Origin: Chloroflexota bacterium
GTDB taxonomy: Bacteria > Chloroflexota > Dormibacteria > Aeolococcales > Aeolococcaceae
Length of the DNA stretch: 14,846 nucleotides
Direction of reading: 5' to 3'
Assembly (NCBI GenBank): GCA_005889515.1
Contig: VBHE01000021.1
Location: 1-14,846, forward strand
Part shown: piece by piece, positions 12,793 to 14,846 of the stretch
Numbering within the stretch: position 1 is the stretch's first letter
How the letters are laid out: every line of letters begins with the position of its first letter
Notes under the pieces: model-generated
The model's input: only the letters and a program-made list of their open reading frames with translations
Databases searched by the model: none
Told to the model about the DNA's origin: nothing
Translations under genes and position numbers: made by a program

Positions 12793-14846
12793 GCCGAGGA
12801 GCCCTTGATGGTGTCGTGGAGCGGCGTGTACACGGGGGTGTCGACCGCGGGGGCGTTGCCGATGGGGTGGAAGCCGCCCCAGCCGTCGACGACGTAGCCG
12901 CCGCCCCCGCCGGGCAGGATGGCGATGCCCCGGGCGATGTCCCAGCCGCGCCAGTAGGTCGAGGTCGCCAGCGGCGGCGCAGCGCCGAAGGGGTGGACCC
13001 CGCCCCAGCCGTCGAGGACGTAGCCGCCCTGCCGGCCGTTGGTGCAGACGCTGACGATGCCCCGGGCGATGTCCCAGCCGGGCCAGTAGGAGCTCGCGTT
13101 GAGCAGGGCGGCGCCGCCGAAGGGATGGACCCCGCCCCAGCCGTCGAGCACCCAGCCGCTGTGGCCGGTGGAATCGCAGGCGTTGAGGGTGATCCCCCGG
13201 GCGATGTCCCACCGCGGCCAGTACGAGGTGGCGTTCACCAGCGGGGCGTCGCCGATCGGATGGACCCCGCCCCAGCCGTCGACGGTGTAGCCGCCCTGGC
13301 CGTCGGGCGCGATGGCGAGCCCGCGGGCGATGTCCCAGCCGGACCAGTAGCCGCTGGTGGGGAGCACCGGGGGCATGGCGCCGGTGGCGCCGAAGGGATG
13401 GATGCCGCCGAAGCCGTCGAGGACGTAGCCGCCCTGACCGCCGGGCGCCATCGCGATGCCGCGGGCGATGCTCCAGCCCGGCCAGTACGAGGTGGTCGCC
13501 AGTGGTGGGGAGGAGCCGGGATGGAGGCCGCCGTAGGCGTCGACGGCGTAGAGGCCGGTGAAGGGGCCGCTGCCGGCGGAGGCCGAGATCGACGTGGTGG
13601 CGTCACCGACGCCGTCGGGCGGGCCGCTGTCGAAGCGGCCGTTGTGCACCTCGGCGTGGAAGGTGTACGTGTGCCCGGGGAATCCGTGGAAGGTGGCGCT
13701 CTGCCCCGTGGTGTCGGTCCACTTCGTCCAGGCACCGCCGTCGTCCTGCACCCAGATCGAGTAGGAGCTCACCACGACGCCGTTGCCCGGCGTCCAGGAG
13801 GCTCCGAAGGAGGTGCCGGTGCTGCTCGGGGGGGCGCTCACCTGGGCGGGCGCGACCAGGCCTCCGGTCAGGCTGCCGAGACCGGTGGGACCGTCGAAGC
13901 CGGGCTGCGCGTTGCAGAGGTAGACGGCCCCGCAGCTGATCCCCGCGGGGTGGGTGTCCTGGCTCACGTCGGACATCGACGCGGAGTTCTCGTAGAAGGC
14001 CATGGCGCCGGGCGGGTAGTAGCCGAGGCCGCCGCTGAGAGCCCAGGCGCCGGCCACGAAGGGCGCCGCCGCGCTGGTGCCGCCGATCGGCTGCCAGCCG
14101 CCGGCGGAGCTGTCGTAGACGGCCACGCCCGTGCTGAGGTCGCTCACCGCGGAGATGTCGGCGACGGTGCGGTTCGCGCACCCCGAATCGTGCTGCCAGG
14201 ACGGTTTCGGCTCGAACTGGCTGCAGCCGCTGCCCGCCCCGGTGGGCTGGCCGGTGCCGCAGTCGGCGGGGTCGGGGGACGCACCCACCCAGCCGGTCTC
14301 GCTGTAACCGCGCAGGTTGTTGGTGGGGAGCAGGGTGGTGCCGCCCACGGCGGCGACGTACGGCGAGGCGGCGGGGTAGCTCACCCCGTACCCACAGTCG
14401 CCGGTGGCCGCGGTGAAGGCGATGCCGGCATGGTTGAAGAGGTGGTCGTGGTTGAGCTCGTCGGGGTTCTCCGACATCCCGAAGCTCATGCTCACCTCGG
14501 TGGCGCCGCTGTCGATCGCCTTCTGGATCGCGGGGTAGATGTCGCCGAAGCCGTCGGTCCTCGCCTCGATCAGGATCAGCTGGCAGTTCGGGCACGCCGC
14601 CGACGCCATGTCGAGGTCGAGCGAGGTCTCGATGTCCCAGCCGTAGGGGATCGAGGAGCCGCCGCCCATGGTGACCTTGCGGAAGCAGCCGTTGGAGGCG
14701 GTGCACGCGGGCAGGCCGAACCGGGCCCGGTAGGTGGCGAGGTCGGCCTCGGCATTGGGGGTGTCGAAGGCGTCGATGACCGCGATCGCCTGCCCGCCCC
14801 CGCTGCTCACCGGCAGCGCGTACGCCGCCTGGAGCTGCGCCGGGGT
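12786..14846 (-). CDS. Secreted S53 (sedolisin) peptidase + Fn3-like + six-repeat module, 5' end off window
   Basis: This serine-carboxyl peptidase is seen as 686 C-terminal residues; its signal and pro-domain lie beyond 14846. The visible part starts TPAQLQAAYALP, just before the mature S53 core. Numbering from the window edge, the catalytic Glu73 and Asp77 lie in DIETSLDLD, the oxyanion Asp150 in ATGDCGYG, and Ser258 in GGTSAAAP. YPAASPYVAAVGGTTL and the calcium-site-like GFDGPTGLGSL complete the signature. This is S53, not S8, because there is no His of the subtilisin triad and the Glu/Asp pair is present. An Fn3-like domain (about 335-425) and six repeats follow. The V at 14810 looks like a start but is internal. 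Sedolisins usually work at acidic pH, which suggests an acidic habitat if that holds here. Confidence 0.9.
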   Translation of the reverse strand, partial: TPAQLQAAYALPVSSGGGQAIAVIDAFDTPNAEADLATYRARFGLPACTASNGCFRKVTMGGGSSIPYGWDIETSLDLDMASAACPNCQLILIEARTDGFGDIYPAIQKAIDSGATEVSMSFGMSENPDELNHDHLFNHAGIAFTAATGDCGYGVSYPAASPYVAAVGGTTLLPTNNLRGYSETGWVGASPDPADCGTGQPTGAGSGCSQFEPKPSWQHDSGCANRTVADISAVSDLSTGVAVYDSSAGGWQPIGGTSAAAPFVAGAWALSGGLGYYPPGAMAFYENSASMSDVSQDTHPAGISCGAVYLCNAQPGFDGPTGLGSLTGGLVAPAQVSAPPSSTGTSFGASWTPGNGVVVSSYSIWVQDDGGAWTKWTDTTGQSATFHGFPGHTYTFHAEVHNGRFDSGPPDGVGDATTSISASAGSGPFTGLYAVDAYGGLHPGSSPPLATTSYWPGWSIARGIAMAPGGQGGYVLDGFGGIHPFGATGAMPPVLPTSGYWSGWDIARGLAIAPDGQGGYTVDGWGGVHPIGDAPLVNATSYWPRWDIARGITLNACDSTGHSGWVLDGWGGVHPFGGAALLNASSYWPGWDIARGIVSVCTNGRQGGYVLDGWGGVHPFGAAPPLATSTYWRGWDIARGIAILPGGGGGYVVDGWGGFHPIGNAPAVDTPVYTPLHDTIKGSSAG
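12789..13556 (-). repeat. Six tandem coding repeats (S53 protein)
   Basis: The six units run from GLYAVDAYGGLHP to the C-terminus and correspond one-to-one with those of the GH18 protein. They include a divergent first unit, the enlarged Cys-bearing units 3 (LNACDSTGHS) and 4 (SVCTNGRQG), and a short last unit. Unit 2 differs by a small insertion (GATGAMPP). Confidence 0.92.
12927..13238 (-). repeat. Long inverted DNA repeat, right copy (pairs with 9089-9400)
   Basis: This 312-nt segment of the S53 gene matches the GH18 copy without gaps and with about 17 mismatches counted by eye. Homology weakens on both sides, although the encoded protein modules remain similar through the Fn3-like domain. 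Confidence 0.88.

Noticed and set aside
9089..13238. Inverted repeats as ends of a transposon or integron
   Set aside because: The repeats are internal coding sequence of two proteins, and no transposase, integrase or target duplication is present between or beside them.
14808..14810. GTG 14810 as the start of the S53 gene
   Set aside because: Homology to the S53 core continues upstream to the window edge (TPAQLQAAYALP), so this codon is an internal Val.
12786..14846. Subtilisin (S8) assignment for the peptidase head
   Set aside because: GGTSAAAP occurs in both families, but the Glu-x3-Asp pair, the ATGDCGYG oxyanion segment and YPAASPYVAAVGG belong to S53.

Overview
The window is very G+C-rich (by eye above 70%) and densely coded on both strands. 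It carries eleven genes. Two run off the window edges, and two contain a frame break. I see no rRNA, tRNA, CRISPR array or insertion sequence. Two features point to an actinomycete-like or Candidatus Dormibacterota/Chloroflexota-like soil bacterium. One is a pair of genes for decaprenyl-phosphoryl-arabinose synthesis. The other is a set of secreted proteins with repeats resembling actinobacterial propeller repeats. That placement is an inference, with no marker gene to confirm it.

Layout. Positions 1-1713 (minus) hold a UbiA-type decaprenyl-phosphate phosphoribosyltransferase followed by a DprE1-like FAD oxidase, the first two dedicated steps towards lipid-linked arabinose; the oxidase has a local deletion and frame break. 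Positions 1756-3111 (minus) hold a secreted CHAP-domain protein with six 42-residue repeats. After a divergent promoter region, 3301-7071 (plus) is a tightly overlapping unit: a small uncharacterised protein and three GT-B glycosyltransferases. Positions 7155-9541 (plus) hold a secreted GH18 hydrolase with an Fn3-like domain and the same six repeats, broken by one frameshift. It converges with no gap on an epoxide-hydrolase-like enzyme (9542-10429, minus). That enzyme is divergent from a fourth glycosyltransferase (10505-11728, plus), which is followed by a GDP-mannose 4,6-dehydratase (11785-12771, plus). The dehydratase converges on a secreted S53 peptidase (12786 to beyond 14846, minus) with the same Fn3-like domain and repeats.

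How it fits together. The cytoplasmic and membrane genes look like part of a cell-envelope glycan locus: arabinose donor, deoxyhexose donor and several GT4-like transferases. The three secreted proteins have unrelated enzyme heads (CHAP, GH18, S53) but share one repeat module, proposed here to be a six-bladed beta-propeller. The most interesting idea is that this module is a common targeting or binding platform for the envelope or for the locus's own glycan. In the GH18 and S53 genes the module is also about 95% identical as DNA over 312 nt, in inverted orientation, so it has been duplicated or gene-converted recently.

Expression signals also recur. There are extended -10 elements of the form TGCTANNNT, two of them exactly 9 nt before a start codon (almost leaderless), and non-ATG starts are frequent, including at least one well-supported CTG start at the dehydratase.
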